A stretch of DNA of 5,407 bases from Syntrophomonadaceae bacterium (GTDB lineage: Bacteria > Bacillota > Syntrophomonadia > Syntrophomonadales > Syntrophothermaceae). The notes under the pieces are model-generated. The model worked only from the letters and a program-made list of their open reading frames with translations. It ran no database searches and was not told the origin of the DNA. A program made the translations under genes and the position numbers. Position 1 is the first letter of the stretch; every line of letters begins with the position of its first letter. The stretch spans positions 1-5,407 of the forward strand of contig JARYMO010000113.1 of NCBI GenBank assembly GCA_029907055.1. The letters run 5' to 3'. Shown one piece after another: positions 4,700 to 5,407 of this stretch.

Positions 4700-5407
4700 A
4701 TGGGGAAGAAGGTCCTGATCGTCGGCGGAGTGGCCGGGGGAGCCAGCGCCGCGGCGCGCCTGCGCCGGCTGGATGAGGAAGCCCACATCGTGATGTTCGA
4801 GCGCGGCGAGTACATCTCCTTTGCCAACTGTGGGCTGCCCTACTACGTGGGGGGCATCATCGCCAAGCGGGCCAGCTTGCTGGTGCAGACCCCCAAGGCC
4901 ATGAAGAGCCGCTTCAACATCGACGTGCGCACCATGAGCGAGGTGGTGCGCCTGTTTCCGGCCCAGAAGGAGGTGGAGGTCCACAACCTGCAGACGGGCG
5001 AGACCTACCGCGAGAGCTACGACTTCCTGGTGCTGGCGCCGGGGGCGACACCGGTGCCGCCCCCCTTCCCGGGGGCAGACCTGCCGAACGTGTTCGTCAT
5101 CCGCAACGTTCCCGACAGCGACCGCGTCAAGCAGTGGATCGACGAGCAGCAGCCGGCCACCGCCACCGTGGTGGGCGGAGGGTACATCGGGCTGGAGATG
5201 ACCGAGGTGCTGGCCCACCGCGGCGTGAAGGTCACGCTGGTGGAAGCCGCCCCCCAGGTGATGGCGGGGCTGGACCCTGAAATGGCCGCCTTCGTGCACC
5301 GCTACCTGGTGCAGCAGGGGGTTGACCTGCGCCTCAACGAGAGGGTGGTGGCCCTGGAGGGCGAGGACCGGGTGCAGGTAGTGCGGCTGGGCAGCGGAAC
5401 CGCCGTG
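4700..5407 (+). CDS. CoA-disulfide reductase-family FAD/NAD(P)H oxidoreductase, N-terminal 236 codons (3' end outside window)
   Basis: The N-terminal two domains of a pyridine nucleotide-disulfide oxidoreductase of the single-cysteine group (CoA-disulfide reductase, NADH oxidase/peroxidase, CoA-dependent persulfide reductase). The first FAD motif is GGVAGG (9-14). SFANCGLPYYVGG (40-52) places the redox cysteine at C44, the position that forms a mixed disulfide with CoA in this family. LAPGATPVPP (112-121) is the conserved ATG-like segment. GGGYIGLE (159-166) with E182 at the end of the next strand is the nucleotide-binding Rossmann fold; an acidic residue there usually favours NADH over NADPH. 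The ATG is preceded by GGGGGGAT (4688-4695) with a short gap; an in-frame GTG at 4655 would add 15 Gly-rich residues unlike the family. The substrate-deciding C-terminus, including any fused rhodanese domain, lies outside the window. Transcribed divergently from the thioredoxin-reductase-like gene. Confidence 0.92.
   Translation, partial: MGKKVLIVGGVAGGASAAARLRRLDEEAHIVMFERGEYISFANCGLPYYVGGIIAKRASLLVQTPKAMKSRFNIDVRTMSEVVRLFPAQKEVEVHNLQTGETYRESYDFLVLAPGATPVPPPFPGADLPNVFVIRNVPDSDRVKQWIDEQQPATATVVGGGYIGLEMTEVLAHRGVKVTLVEAAPQVMAGLDPEMAAFVHRYLVQQGVDLRLNERVVALEGEDRVQVVRLGSGTAV

Noticed and set aside
4427..5299. The minus-strand frame of the thioredoxin-reductase-like gene stays open upstream, antisense to the CoA-disulfide-reductase-like gene, as if encoding a 587-residue fusion.
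   Set aside because: The upstream half has shadow-frame composition and opposes a clear conserved gene. The family N-terminus and ribosome binding site fix the start at 4426.

Overview
The window is very GC-rich, shows strong purine-rich ribosome binding sites, and carries mtrB (the tryptophan-responsive RNA-binding protein TRAP, known essentially only from Bacillota) and a pyruvate kinase with the extra C-terminal domain typical of bacilli and clostridia. It most likely comes from a high-GC member of the Bacillota (Firmicutes). I would not name a genus from this evidence.

Layout. (1) Positions 1-2758, plus strand: a close-packed series made of the 3' end of dnaE, then mtrB, then pyk, with gaps of 20 and 56 bases. 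An 11-bp perfect stem-loop at 2821-2849 closes this unit. (2) Positions 2879-3298, minus strand: a small exported protein with a peptidoglycan-binding-like C-terminus. It has its own good sigma-A promoter at 3327-3355 and converges on pyk across the shared stem-loop. (3) Positions 3536-4426, minus strand: a thioredoxin-reductase-like flavoprotein that keeps both FAD motifs and the CxxC redox centre but has lost both NADPH motifs. (4) Positions 4427-4699: a divergent intergenic region in which a good plus-strand promoter and a weaker minus-strand promoter overlap at their -10 boxes. (5) Positions 4700-5407, plus strand: the N-terminal 236 codons of a CoA-disulfide-reductase-family flavoprotein, which runs off the window.

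How the parts relate. The left half joins replication (DnaE), tryptophan sensing (TRAP) and glycolysis (pyruvate kinase) on one probable transcript. Many Firmicutes have dnaE followed by accD/accA, pfkA and pyk; here mtrB occupies the gap and the intervening genes are absent. The right half looks like a thiol-redox locus: two disulfide flavoenzymes transcribed divergently from a shared control region, one probably fed by something other than NADPH (ferredoxin is the leading guess) and the other apparently NAD(P)H-dependent. No RNA genes, CRISPR arrays, insertion sequences or long repeats were found. No stretch over 300 bases lacks a gene.
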